The translations under genes were made by a program, and so were the position numbers. DNA of 22,040 nucleotides, taken from the NCBI GenBank assembly GCA_002406055.1, contig DHMZ01000059.1, positions 1-22,040 of the forward strand, written 5' to 3'. The notes beneath the pieces were generated by a model. It saw only the letters and a program-made list of their open reading frames with translations, ran no database searches and had not been told where the DNA came from. Position 1 is the first letter of the stretch. The number at the start of each line of letters is the position of its first letter. Positions 6,694 through 14,897 of the stretch are shown here, piece by piece. Source of the stretch: Spirochaetales bacterium UBA4629 (lineage in GTDB: Bacteria; Spirochaetota; Spirochaetia; Sphaerochaetales; Sphaerochaetaceae).

Positions 6694-9606
6694 TTAAGAA
6701 CAGATGTATTTATATAGTCCTTCTCGAACTGGTGTTTCAAGATCAAAGACAACATTAACAACGTTAACAGGACCATCGCTACTTTCCATTTTTGTATCTT
6801 CAAACTTCTTTTCTATCATATTACCAAGGTAATAAAAGTCAGTTCCTTCTTTATCATCTTTCTTTACAAAGAGAGGAATCTTTACTCCATTAGTCTTTTG
6901 GTTGATTATTACACTTACATCAGGAGATGAGCTTGTTCTTTTATTTTTACTCATCCAATTAAGTTCTTTAGCATTTATAAAATAATCTTCATACTTTATA
7001 GACTCTGCTATTTCATCAGACTTCTTATAAGTAACAAAGACAGGACATGTGATCTCATTGTTGTATTTTTTGACTAAATAACCGCCAATGTTTTGAGCAG
7101 TCTCATTCTTCTTCCAATTGAGGAGCTTGCATACATCTTTTCTTGAATACTTACGATAAAGAACGAGATTGTGATCAGTATAGCGTTCATCATTCTTTAT
7201 CTTTGCTCGCTCGATTGCATAATTAAGAGTATCTGAAAGGAAGCTTTTGTAGTCATCATTTTTTAAGAGATTAGAAAAGTAGTCCTTTCTCTTTATTCTA
7301 TCTTTTAAGAACTCTACATACTCAATTTTGCCATATTTATCTAAATCTGGCTTTGTATAGAAATCAGAACTAAGGGTATTACACATACCAACAATATCTT
7401 CTTCAGAAAACTTAACTCCAATTCTAGCTAATTTTTCTTTAAAGGAAGTAATTGTCACTTCAGTATTATTCATTAGCTCCTTTAAAAGTAATATCTCATG
7501 AACTCTAAGACCATGAGCAAACTCAAATGAAATAAACTGAAGTGATAATATCTCATCTTTTTTGAGCTTTATATAGTTCTTTTCTACTTTATAAAGAAAT
7601 TCGTAATAGCTTCCTGCATAGTCGATAAATATGAGAGGATCAATTGCCTCGTTATAAACAAAATCCATCATGCTAGGGACTTTAGCTAACCTCATCTTCA
7701 ACTTTTCATATTCTTGTTTTAATAGTTTCAGACGTTTAAAACTTGTGTTGTTCAAAGCTGCATAAATCTTTTCTTTTGCAACTTCGTTTATTTGTATAGT
7801 TGAGGCACCTGGAAGAATTGAAGAACCACTATTTATCGCCTTTCTGATATTATCCTTGTTATAAGAATTATCGCCATAGAGAGCAATTGGAATAAAGAAG
7901 TTATTCTCGTAATTTCCTATGAAATCTATGACGGCTAAATAGCTCTTTCCCTCATTCTTTCTTAGTCCTCTTCCAAGTTGTTGGGTAAAAATAATTGCAG
8001 ACTCTGTAGGTCTAAGCATTACAACTTGGTTAACGGATGGAATATCAACTCCTTCGTTGAAGATGTCTACACTGATTATATATTCTAGAGGATTAGAATC
8101 ACTCTCAAGTTCATCTATTACCTCTTCTCTTTCTTTGTCGCTATTCTCGCCAGTAAGGTACTTTGTAACAAACCCTGCATTATTTAACTTTTTGGAGAGC
8201 TCTTTAGCCTCATCTACTCTAGAGCAAAAAATGAGTCCTTTAACAGGATAAGCAAAGTTACGATAGCGAAGCATTGCATTCTTTATATGCTTTATTCGCT
8301 CTTCATTTGTTAGAAGAGCAAAATCAGATTTATCATCAATTGTTATCCCATCGACAGTTAAATCTGCAACACCATAGTAATGAAATGGGCACAACAAGTC
8401 CTCTTCCATTGCCTTTTTAAGCCTTATTTCATATGCAATATTGTTATCAAAAATGGAGAAGATATCTGTACCATCTGTTCTTTCTGGTGTAGCAGTAAGG
8501 CCCAAGAGGAAAGAGGGAGTAAAGTAATCTATAACCTTTTTATAGCTCTTAGCTCCAGCGTGATGTACTTCATCGATAATAATGTAATCAAAAGCATCCC
8601 TTTTAAATGATGATAAGACTTCGTCTTTTGAAAGCGTATAGATAGAAGCAAATAGATATTTTGCGCTTACATCTCTATTATTTCCATTTAAAAGCCCAGT
8701 TTCTGTTGTATTAAGTAGGTGTTCATAGCTTAACTTGGCTTTTTGCAAAATCATATCACGATGAGCAACATACAGAACTCTTTTAGGGTTAAGCTCCTTA
8801 CAATCAAATATCGATAAGTAAGTTTTTCCAGTACCTGTTGCAGCTATAATTAGGGCCTTATTCTCACCTTTAAGTCTTAAATTATTAAGCTCTGTAATAG
8901 CCTCTTTTTGCATTTTATTGGGAACAACATCATAGTCTTTTTTCTCTACTACGTATTCTTCTTCGCTATCAAAAAAGACTTCATCAATAGAGGGAGTAAG
9001 CCTAAATTTATTCTTATCATATTCTTTTTTATAGCTTTCTAGCCAAAGAGAATCTACTCTATCGCCTTCTTCCCATATCCTCGAAAACTCATCTCTGATG
9101 TTATCGACAATTAAGCCATCAATAGTAGAGATAAGTTTTATGCTCCACTCTTGATTAAGGCTCAAAGCAGAAGCAGTGAGATTAGCAGAACCGATTATAA
9201 TTGAATAGTAGCTTCCTTTATTGAATATATAACCTTTAGGATGGAAACCTCCTTTAGTATAGGCTCTTATTTCAATGTTATTAAAAGATAGCAAATCTTC
9301 TAAAGCTGATGGCTCTGTGAAGTTTAAATAGTTTGTAGTCAAAATTCTTCCTTTTATTTTCTTTTGTTCTAATTCAGAAAGAAGTTCTTTTATGGAAGCA
9401 AGGCCTTCATTATTAATGAAAGCAACAGAAAAATCGAATGATATACATGAAGACAGTTCTTCTGTGAGAGAAGATAGTATCTTTTTCTCTCTTTTATAGT
9501 CATTTACCAACAAGGTAGGCATCAAAGAGCTATCACTATTAGTTGAATTTGAAATAAAAGATGTCCTTAGGCTCTCTAATAAACGTCCCTTGAAAGAATT
9601 GTCCAT
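6694..9606 (-). CDS. PLD-nuclease/DEAD-box helicase fusion with C-terminal DUF3427
   Basis: A 970-residue multidomain enzyme. The N-terminal region (about 35-185) is phospholipase D-like, with HPK at 122-124 and IIGSANLT (137-144), the HxK...GSxN half-site of a PLD nuclease. A superfamily 2 helicase core follows: Walker A AATGTGKT (255-262), DEVH (345-348), TATP (371-374), and C-terminal helicase motifs including IFNEGVDIP and QQLGRGLR (542-549). The last about 370 residues match DUF3427 in layout, with the late LFVKK and FYYLGNM motifs. Such proteins are nucleic-acid helicase-nucleases of uncertain role, suspected in DNA repair or phage defence. No Shine-Dalgarno precedes the ATG at 9606; TGC-TAAGCT ends 6 nt before it. 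The gene lies divergent from mutT with a 91-bp gap and is complete. Confidence 0.88.
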   Translation of the reverse strand: MDNSFKGRLLESLRTSFISNSTNSDSSLMPTLLVNDYKREKKILSSLTEELSSCISFDFSVAFINNEGLASIKELLSELEQKKIKGRILTTNYLNFTEPSALEDLLSFNNIEIRAYTKGGFHPKGYIFNKGSYYSIIIGSANLTASALSLNQEWSIKLISTIDGLIVDNIRDEFSRIWEEGDRVDSLWLESYKKEYDKNKFRLTPSIDEVFFDSEEEYVVEKKDYDVVPNKMQKEAITELNNLRLKGENKALIIAATGTGKTYLSIFDCKELNPKRVLYVAHRDMILQKAKLSYEHLLNTTETGLLNGNNRDVSAKYLFASIYTLSKDEVLSSFKRDAFDYIIIDEVHHAGAKSYKKVIDYFTPSFLLGLTATPERTDGTDIFSIFDNNIAYEIRLKKAMEEDLLCPFHYYGVADLTVDGITIDDKSDFALLTNEERIKHIKNAMLRYRNFAYPVKGLIFCSRVDEAKELSKKLNNAGFVTKYLTGENSDKEREEVIDELESDSNPLEYIISVDIFNEGVDIPSVNQVVMLRPTESAIIFTQQLGRGLRKNEGKSYLAVIDFIGNYENNFFIPIALYGDNSYNKDNIRKAINSGSSILPGASTIQINEVAKEKIYAALNNTSFKRLKLLKQEYEKLKMRLAKVPSMMDFVYNEAIDPLIFIDYAGSYYEFLYKVEKNYIKLKKDEILSLQFISFEFAHGLRVHEILLLKELMNNTEVTITSFKEKLARIGVKFSEEDIVGMCNTLSSDFYTKPDLDKYGKIEYVEFLKDRIKRKDYFSNLLKNDDYKSFLSDTLNYAIERAKIKNDERYTDHNLVLYRKYSRKDVCKLLNWKKNETAQNIGGYLVKKYNNEITCPVFVTYKKSDEIAESIKYEDYFINAKELNWMSKNKRTSSSPDVSVIINQKTNGVKIPLFVKKDDKEGTDFYYLGNMIEKKFEDTKMESSDGPVNVVNVVFDLETPVREGLYKYICS

Positions 9607-9685
9607 AAAGGCAGCTTAGCACATGAGATCCTATAGATCCAGAGCAAAGCTTAAGTCTACTCTTCCAAAATGTATTTCATCTCGC

Positions 9686-9697
9686 CATAATGTAGTT
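9686..9697 (+). promoter_or_regulatory. Predicted leaderless promoter of mutT
   Basis: CATAAT (five of six matches to TATAAT) occupies 9686-9691, exactly -12 to -7 relative to the ATG at 9698, and no Shine-Dalgarno is present. Transcription would begin at or next to the start codon. The -35 region is weak (TTCCAA at 9663-9668, 17-bp spacing). Confidence 0.45.
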
Positions 9698-10087
9698 ATG
9701 AAAAATATAAAAGTCGTTGCAGCAGTAATAAAAAAGGATAATAAGATATTCGCAACACAACGTGGGTATGGTGAATTTAAGGATATGTGGGAGTTTCCTG
9801 GCGGAAAGATTGAAGCGGGAGAAAAAAGCGAGGACGCTTTAAAGAGAGAGATAAAAGAAGAACTCGACACTACAATTGAAGTTGGGAAATACATAGACAC
9901 AATTGAATATGACTACCCTACATTTCACTTATCTATGGAGTGTCATTGGTGTTCAGTATTAGAGGGAAAACTTACTCTTTTAGAACATGAGAATGCAAAG
10001 TGGCTAGATAAAGAGTCTCTAATGTCTGTAGATTGGTTACCTGCCGATTTGTTAGTAATAGATAAAATTAAAGAAGCATTAAATTGA
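9698..10087 (+). CDS. mutT: MutT-like Nudix hydrolase (8-oxo-dGTP diphosphatase type)
   Basis: A 129-residue Nudix enzyme that would hydrolyse oxidised or other (d)NTPs to the monophosphate and pyrophosphate. The Nudix box is visible: Gly36-x5-Glu42-x7-Arg50-Glu51-x2-Glu54-Glu55 (GKIEAGEKSEDALKREIKEE). It follows FKDMWEFPGG, typical of the MutT/CTP pyrophosphohydrolase subgroup, and the C-terminal WLPADLLVIDKIK helix is also typical. An open frame extends upstream to 9623, but homology begins at MKNIKVVAAVI, so I use the ATG at 9698. No ribosome binding site is seen. It is divergent from the PLD-helicase and convergent with an 8-oxoguanine-deaminase-like gene. Exact substrate cannot be told from sequence. 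Confidence 0.88.
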   Translation: MKNIKVVAAVIKKDNKIFATQRGYGEFKDMWEFPGGKIEAGEKSEDALKREIKEELDTTIEVGKYIDTIEYDYPTFHLSMECHWCSVLEGKLTLLEHENAKWLDKESLMSVDWLPADLLVIDKIKEALN

Positions 10088-10108
10088 GCCCTCACAAAAA
10101 GGGCTCAA
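10084..10108. terminator. Bidirectional terminator between mutT and the deaminase
   Basis: A perfect 9-bp stem, TTGAGCCCT (10084-10092) and AGGGCTCAA (10100-10108), with a 7-base loop. The left arm includes the mutT stop codon, and the deaminase stop lies 9 bases beyond the right arm. T-runs on either side are weak. Confidence 0.75.
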
Positions 10109-10116
10109 CTCTTACT

Positions 10117-11472
10117 CTACTTTGATAGAAGCTTTCTGCTAGCTTCTCGTCCTTTGTATGCAAGCTCTTCTTCATCCCAGCCAACTAGCTTTCCGTCATA
10201 AACAGCAAACTCGCCATTAACGATTGTGTATTTGGTTTCATGTTTAGTTCCACAGAAAAGAAGAGAAGCAACTGGGTCAGTTTGGCTTCCGGCATATTCT
10301 AATGTCGATACATCAAATAGCGCTAAATCCGCACCCCAACCAACCTCTAGCTTACCGAGATTGCCAAAGTTTAGCATCTTAGCACCATTTTCGCTTGCCA
10401 TTCTGAAGACATCTCTCGCACTCAAACTTGTTGAGCCATACTTTACTCTCTGAAGTAAAAGTGCCTGTCTCATCTCGCCAAGCATATCAGAACTATCATT
10501 ACTAGCTGAGCCATCGACACCAATACCAACATTAATGCCTCTATCTAGCATATCTCTTACTCGACAAATTCCACTACCAAGCCTCATATTCGAAGATGGG
10601 CAATGCGCTATAGAGGTATTAGTTGAAGCAAGTAAATCAAGTTCCTTGTCGTTAAAGTGAATGCCATGTGCATAGAAGACGCCTTTTCCAATTAGTTCGC
10701 ACTCTTCCATTAACTCTAATGGACGTACTCCATACATTCTTTTGCATGTATCTTCTTCATCAATTGTTTCACATAAATGAGTATGTAAGCCAACATTGTA
10801 CTTTCTAGCCAAACGAGAGGAAAGAAGCATACAGCGTTTAGTTACAGAGAAAGGAGAACACGGAGCAAGCACTATCTTATGCATTGCTAATGGTGATGGA
10901 TCATGGAAAGTCTTTATACATCGCTCACTATCTAAGAGAATTTCTTCTTCTGTTTGGACAACGCTATCTGGAGGAAGACCGCCATCTTTACGAGATAAGC
11001 TCATAGAGCCACGTGTAGGACTAAAGCGCATCTTCAGCCTATCTGCAGCTTCAAACTGAAGTGCCATAGCATCGCCTTCGAAACCTTTTGGATAAACATA
11101 ATGATGATCAGTTGAACAAGTACATCCTGTTTTTAAAAGTTCACCGATAGCAAGAGACGAAGAAATATAAACACTTTCAGCATCTAAGTTTTTCCACTTT
11201 TCATATAAGAAAACAAGCCAATCAAAGAGCTTTGCATTTTGAACCTGTGGAATGTTTCTAGTCAAAGTTTGATAGAAATGATGATGTGTATTAACAAAAC
11301 CTGGAACAACAACAAGCTTAGAGCCATCAATAGTTTCAAAGCCATTGGTCTCCAAATTGTTACCAATTTCCTTTACTAGATTTCCTTCAATTTTTAAATC
11401 TACTCCACTTAAGCTAGGCTTATCTGGATCTGTCATAAGACAATAGATATTTTTAATTACAATATTTGCCAT
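10117..11472 (-). CDS. Amidohydrolase, 8-oxoguanine deaminase / chlorohydrolase type
   Basis: A 451-residue cytosolic metal-dependent deaminase of the AtzA/TrzN/SsnA-like amidohydrolase group. Metal and catalytic positions: His63 and His65 (PGFVNTHHHFYQTLTR), His229 and Glu234 (GLHTHLCE), His267 (YAHGIH) and Asp318 (GVDGSASND). The HHHFYQTLTR segment and the STDHHYVYP loop are features I associate with 8-oxoguanine deaminases (Pa0142-like), which convert 8-oxoguanine to urate. The same family includes hydroxyatrazine and guanine deaminases, so substrate is inferred. A strong GGAGG site precedes the ATG. It converges on mutT across a shared terminator and is divergent from the lipase. Length is normal. 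Confidence 0.82.
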   Translation of the reverse strand: MANIVIKNIYCLMTDPDKPSLSGVDLKIEGNLVKEIGNNLETNGFETIDGSKLVVVPGFVNTHHHFYQTLTRNIPQVQNAKLFDWLVFLYEKWKNLDAESVYISSSLAIGELLKTGCTCSTDHHYVYPKGFEGDAMALQFEAADRLKMRFSPTRGSMSLSRKDGGLPPDSVVQTEEEILLDSERCIKTFHDPSPLAMHKIVLAPCSPFSVTKRCMLLSSRLARKYNVGLHTHLCETIDEEDTCKRMYGVRPLELMEECELIGKGVFYAHGIHFNDKELDLLASTNTSIAHCPSSNMRLGSGICRVRDMLDRGINVGIGVDGSASNDSSDMLGEMRQALLLQRVKYGSTSLSARDVFRMASENGAKMLNFGNLGKLEVGWGADLALFDVSTLEYAGSQTDPVASLLFCGTKHETKYTIVNGEFAVYDGKLVGWDEEELAYKGREASRKLLSK

Positions 11473-11499
11473 CTAATCCTCCTTTTTCTAATACGCTTC

Positions 11500-11527
11500 A
11501 TTTTATCACCAGAAATGATAAGAACAA
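11500..11527 (-). promoter_or_regulatory. Promoter and operator-like inverted repeat of the deaminase gene
   Basis: On the reverse strand an extended -10, TGA-TAAAAT (11508 to 11500), lies 16 bp after TTGTTC (11527 to 11522). The spacer holds TTATCA (11503-11508), seven bases, TGATAA (11516-11521), a perfect 6-bp inverted repeat that could bind a repressor. The start would be about 20 nt before the strong GGAGG ribosome binding site. Confidence 0.5.
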
Positions 11528-11544
11528 AAGTGAAAAAACTATGC

Positions 11545-11579
11545 TTGCTAAAAAAGAATAAGAATAAGACAATATCGCC
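11545..11579 (+). promoter_or_regulatory. Predicted leaderless promoter of the DUF2974 lipase
   Basis: TTGCTA (11545-11550), a 17-bp spacer, and GACAAT (11568-11573) sit so that the -10 occupies -12 to -7 relative to the ATG at 11580. No Shine-Dalgarno sequence is seen before the ATG. Each hexamer matches consensus at four of six positions. Confidence 0.4.
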
Positions 11580-12677
11580 ATGGCAAATATTATTGATTAT
11601 CTATCTTGGCGTGGTGACCTATCTCTATCAAATGACCCTATAAATGAAATTGATGGTGCAATCCTTGCACGTCTAGCATATATGAGATACGAAAAGATCA
11701 ATATAAAGAAAAATGAGTCGCTCTATTCTGCCTTGAAGACTATTCTTTCACTTCCAAACATAGAGAACATCCAGCTAATAGAAGGCGACTCCTCATTAAT
11801 GAAGACAATTATTGGGACAAAGCGTTTTTCTTCATTTGTGATAATAGATTATACAAATGAGATAGACGAAAAAACTCAAACGCAGTTTTCAGCTATAACT
11901 CTGTTGGAAAAGGAGAGCAAAACTCTTTTTGTTCTCTTTAGAGGTACAGACAATACACTTGTTGGTTGGAAAGAAGATTTTAATATGGCCTTCTCTACTC
12001 CACTTATCGGCCAGATTAAGGCGGTAGACTACCTTACAAAAATGAGCAGCACTATAGAAAACAACAGCATCATTGTCTCTGGCCACTCAAAAGGTGGAAA
12101 CCTTGCTGTATTTGCTTCATCTTTTGTTGACAAAAAAGTTCAGGACAAAATAGAAGTAGTCTTCAATTTTGATGGTCCTGGTTTTGACGAAAGAACTATT
12201 AAAGAAAAGGGCTACGAAGCAATATGCTCGAGAATAAAGACATTCGTTCCTCAATCTTCTGTTGTTGGAATGCTTCTTGAGCACGAAGAAAAGTATACGG
12301 TTGTGCATAGCGAAAATATCAGCATAATGCAACATGATATTTACTCTTGGTCTCTTCTAGCTAATCATTTTATCCATCTCGATACTGTCGATAACAGCTC
12401 TCGCTTTATCGACTATACATTAAAAACATGGCTTAAAAGCATGGATGAAGATGAGAGAGAAAAGCTCATTGATGGCGTTTACTCAGTAATGGTTGAGAGT
12501 AATGCTAAAACACTTAAAGAGCTAAAAGAAAACTGGCTTAAAAGTAGTAAGGGCATCATAAAAGCAACTATAAATCTTGATAGTGAAACTAAAAAAGCAG
12601 TATCAAGTGCACTCTCAAGCCTACTTAAGAGTTCTAAGTTCGCCCTTACAACTATTGTTGATAAGCCTAAAAAATAG
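11580..12677 (+). CDS. DUF2974 (Mbeg1-like) alpha/beta-hydrolase, probable lipase/esterase
   Basis: A 365-residue cytosolic protein without signal peptide or membrane segment. The N-terminus (MANIIDYLSWRGDLSLSNDP, NEIDGAILARLAY) is diagnostic of the DUF2974 family. The hydrolase core follows: LFRGTDNTLVGWKEDF (119-134) holds the oxyanion region, and the nucleophile elbow is GHSKGG (168-173, Ser170). Later NFDGPGFDE and the IVPQSS-like FVPQSS segment are family features; the acid and His of the triad probably lie near the MQHDIYSW region. Substrate is unknown, and family members are only predicted lipases. It overlaps the asparaginase gene tail-to-tail by 11 bases. Confidence 0.85.
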   Translation: MANIIDYLSWRGDLSLSNDPINEIDGAILARLAYMRYEKINIKKNESLYSALKTILSLPNIENIQLIEGDSSLMKTIIGTKRFSSFVIIDYTNEIDEKTQTQFSAITLLEKESKTLFVLFRGTDNTLVGWKEDFNMAFSTPLIGQIKAVDYLTKMSSTIENNSIIVSGHSKGGNLAVFASSFVDKKVQDKIEVVFNFDGPGFDERTIKEKGYEAICSRIKTFVPQSSVVGMLLEHEEKYTVVHSENISIMQHDIYSWSLLANHFIHLDTVDNSSRFIDYTLKTWLKSMDEDEREKLIDGVYSVMVESNAKTLKELKENWLKSSKGIIKATINLDSETKKAVSSALSSLLKSSKFALTTIVDKPKK

Positions 12678-13653
12678 AGAAAAACTCCTGAATCTTATCT
12701 CTATCTTTTGTGATTGTAAGTGCTAATTGTAATAGGATTCTTGCCTTTGTTGGTGAAAGATTATCTGCAAGAATAATATTTGGATAGATATCAAATTTGC
12801 TATCAGGCACAATAAGGCCATTACCGATTCTGCTTGTTCGTACAACAGGAATATCAAATTTGCCAATCATCCTATTAAAGCTATTTGAATAATTGCCATT
12901 ACCTGCACCGACAATAATCAAACCGGCTGATCTCTTTGCTGCGTCCTCCATAATTACAGGATCAGCATCAACATAGAATAAGACAATCTCGATTTTTGGA
13001 AGAGATGAGAGATTATCGACAAAAAATGGAGAAGAAAGAGTATGGCGACGAGTAGACTCGTTGTAGAAGATTATCTCATTGTCGATAATGTATCCCATCA
13101 TGCCGAAGTCTCTTCCTCCAAAGGCTGTCACAGATGTTGTTGATAACTTCTGGAAGTCTCTTGCGCCATAAATACTATCAGAAAAGACACAGATAACACC
13201 TTTCCCTTTTGCCGCATCTGATGATGCCACAGCTACTGCTTGATATAAATTCATCGGACCATCTGCACTTGTTGCAGTACTCGGCCTCATTGCTCCTGTT
13301 ACAACAATAGGCTTATCTGTATGGACCGTTAGATGCAAAAAATATGCAGTCTCTTCCATCGTATCGGTTCCATGGGTAATGACAAAGCCATCAATATTAG
13401 GATCTTTTGAAAGAGTATTAATTTGACGTGCAAGTTCTATCCAATTATGTGTTGTTATATCGTCAGAATTAACATTTGCAATCTGTATCTCTTTTAAAGA
13501 TGCAAGCTTATCCAAGCCTTGAATTGTAGATGCTATCTTTTCTATAGAAAGAGTACCTGGGACATAATCAGTTTGACTCCCGGGCTTTCCTGTGCCAGCA
13601 ATTGTTCCACCTGTTGCAAGTAAAACTACTGTTTTTCTCTTTTTATTATCCAT
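12667..13653 (-). CDS. L-asparaginase, type II-like but without signal peptide
   Basis: A 328-residue asparaginase/glutaminase that hydrolyses asparagine to aspartate and ammonia. The first catalytic Thr is Thr17 in LLATGGTIAG. The second triad is Thr96-Asp97 (VITHGTDTMEET) with the Lys of DFQKLSTT (Lys169). TGAMRPSTATSADGPMNLY and the substrate Ser of NSDDI are also present. These motifs are type II-like, but the protein begins MDNKKRKTVVLLATGG with no leader, so it should be cytosolic. A GGTG-containing site (AAGGTG) precedes the ATG. It lies 71 bases after the MFS gene on the same strand and may share its transcript. Its last 11 bases overlap the lipase end, with no terminator in between. 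Confidence 0.92.
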   Translation of the reverse strand: MDNKKRKTVVLLATGGTIAGTGKPGSQTDYVPGTLSIEKIASTIQGLDKLASLKEIQIANVNSDDITTHNWIELARQINTLSKDPNIDGFVITHGTDTMEETAYFLHLTVHTDKPIVVTGAMRPSTATSADGPMNLYQAVAVASSDAAKGKGVICVFSDSIYGARDFQKLSTTSVTAFGGRDFGMMGYIIDNEIIFYNESTRRHTLSSPFFVDNLSSLPKIEIVLFYVDADPVIMEDAAKRSAGLIIVGAGNGNYSNSFNRMIGKFDIPVVRTSRIGNGLIVPDSKFDIYPNIILADNLSPTKARILLQLALTITKDRDKIQEFFSIF

Positions 13654-13724
13654 TTTTCACCTTCCATAGTAAGCTAAGACGAAAAAATATATTAGATGAA
13701 AAATATAGAGAGGAAAAGATTGAA

Positions 13725-14897
13725 TCATCTTTTTATCCCTATTGCTACAATTCCCATAATTAAGGCAATAAGACATAATGCTAACATTACAGGAAACCAA
13801 GAAGATGAGATATCATTTAGTAAACCAAATCCTGTTGGGCCAAAAGAAGCAAGAACATAGCCAATGCATTGGCCAAAAGAGATAATGCAAGCCGTATCGC
13901 GTCCATCTTTGCCATAGATAGCACAAAGCGTTATTGCGCCACTAAAGGTTGAACCAAGGGAGAAGCCCATAATAATTGCACCAATAATCAGACTCACTAT
14001 TGTTTTACCTAGCATGCAAAACAACATTCCAGGTATGAATAAAAGTGCAAGAAACGTTGTTAGTTTTCTTACATTGTTTTCTTTACAAACGACAGGAACA
14101 AAGTAGGCAGGCACAATTGATGCTAGTTGCATTATTGTAATCAAAAGCCCTTTATTAAAAGGAAGGGAAAAAGAGAAAGAGGCGATAGTTGGGAACCAAG
14201 TAAGAAGAGTGAAAAAGATCAAAGATTGGAATCCCATATATATTGCGATAAGAAAGTTTCGTTTTGTAAAGAGCTTATACTCTCCATTTACTGATTCATT
14301 ATTCGCTGTCTTGGCATTAACTTTTTTTACAAAAGACAGTGCCAATAATAAGGCAATAATGGATGGCAAAGAAAAGAGCGCAAAGGCAACTTCCCATGAC
14401 GAACAAATTGCTGCTAAAGGTTCAACTACTGCAGCAGTAAGTGCAGAAGTAAATGTTAGAGATGAAGAGTAAATTCCCATAAGCTTTCCACTCTCTTTTG
14501 TGTAACTCTCTTTAAAAAAAGCTGGGACAATAACATTTAAAAAGCCTGTTCCAAAACCAATTAAAAGCGTACCTAGAAAAAGGAAAAAAGTAGAAGAAAG
14601 AGACCTAACTAATATCCCAATAGTAATAGTAATTAAGCTAACTGCAATCAACTTTATATTACCTATTTTCTTTGAAACAATGACAGAAAGAGGAGCAGAA
14701 AGAGCAAAAAGTAGTAAAGGAAGTGTTGTTAATAGCCCCGCTGTTGTTCCACTAAGAGATCGCTCTAGCCTAATTTGACTCATAAGTGGCCCTATACAAC
14801 CCATTGGTCCACGCATAGTAAATGCCACAAAAAAAACTAAAAAAACTAAGATGAAAGGTAAGCTTTTCTTTACTGAAGGCCCTTCTTTTTTCGTCAT
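13725..14897 (-). CDS. MFS transporter, CynX/NimT-like
   Basis: A 390-residue membrane protein with about twelve hydrophobic segments. The N-terminus has FTMRGPMGCIGPLMSQI, close to the R-x-P...GPL motif of the CynX/NimT (YeaN) cyanate/nitroimidazole transporter group, and a central charged loop (about 195-215) separates the two halves. Substrate is not predictable; the CynX label is a family name, and no cyanase is nearby. The asparaginase gene follows after 71 bases, so an amino acid, amide or carboxylate cargo is possible but unproven. An AGAGGA ribosome binding site lies about 9 nt before the ATG. The leader holds palindromes that may be an operator. Confidence 0.85.
   Translation of the reverse strand: MTKKEGPSVKKSLPFILVFLVFFVAFTMRGPMGCIGPLMSQIRLERSLSGTTAGLLTTLPLLLFALSAPLSVIVSKKIGNIKLIAVSLITITIGILVRSLSSTFFLFLGTLLIGFGTGFLNVIVPAFFKESYTKESGKLMGIYSSSLTFTSALTAAVVEPLAAICSSWEVAFALFSLPSIIALLLALSFVKKVNAKTANNESVNGEYKLFTKRNFLIAIYMGFQSLIFFTLLTWFPTIASFSFSLPFNKGLLITIMQLASIVPAYFVPVVCKENNVRKLTTFLALLFIPGMLFCMLGKTIVSLIIGAIIMGFSLGSTFSGAITLCAIYGKDGRDTACIISFGQCIGYVLASFGPTGFGLLNDISSSWFPVMLALCLIALIMGIVAIGIKR

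Noticed and set aside
9627..9639. GATC-flanked near-palindrome GATCCTATAGATC in the helicase-mutT gap
   Set aside because: One base off symmetry and without clear relation to either promoter; not enough to call an operator.
9623..9697. N-terminal extension of mutT
   Set aside because: The 25 extra residues are basic and unlike Nudix proteins, and homology begins at MKNIKVV.
9631..9900. An 89-codon open frame opposite mutT
   Set aside because: Shadow of the Nudix gene on the other strand, with no recognisable domain.
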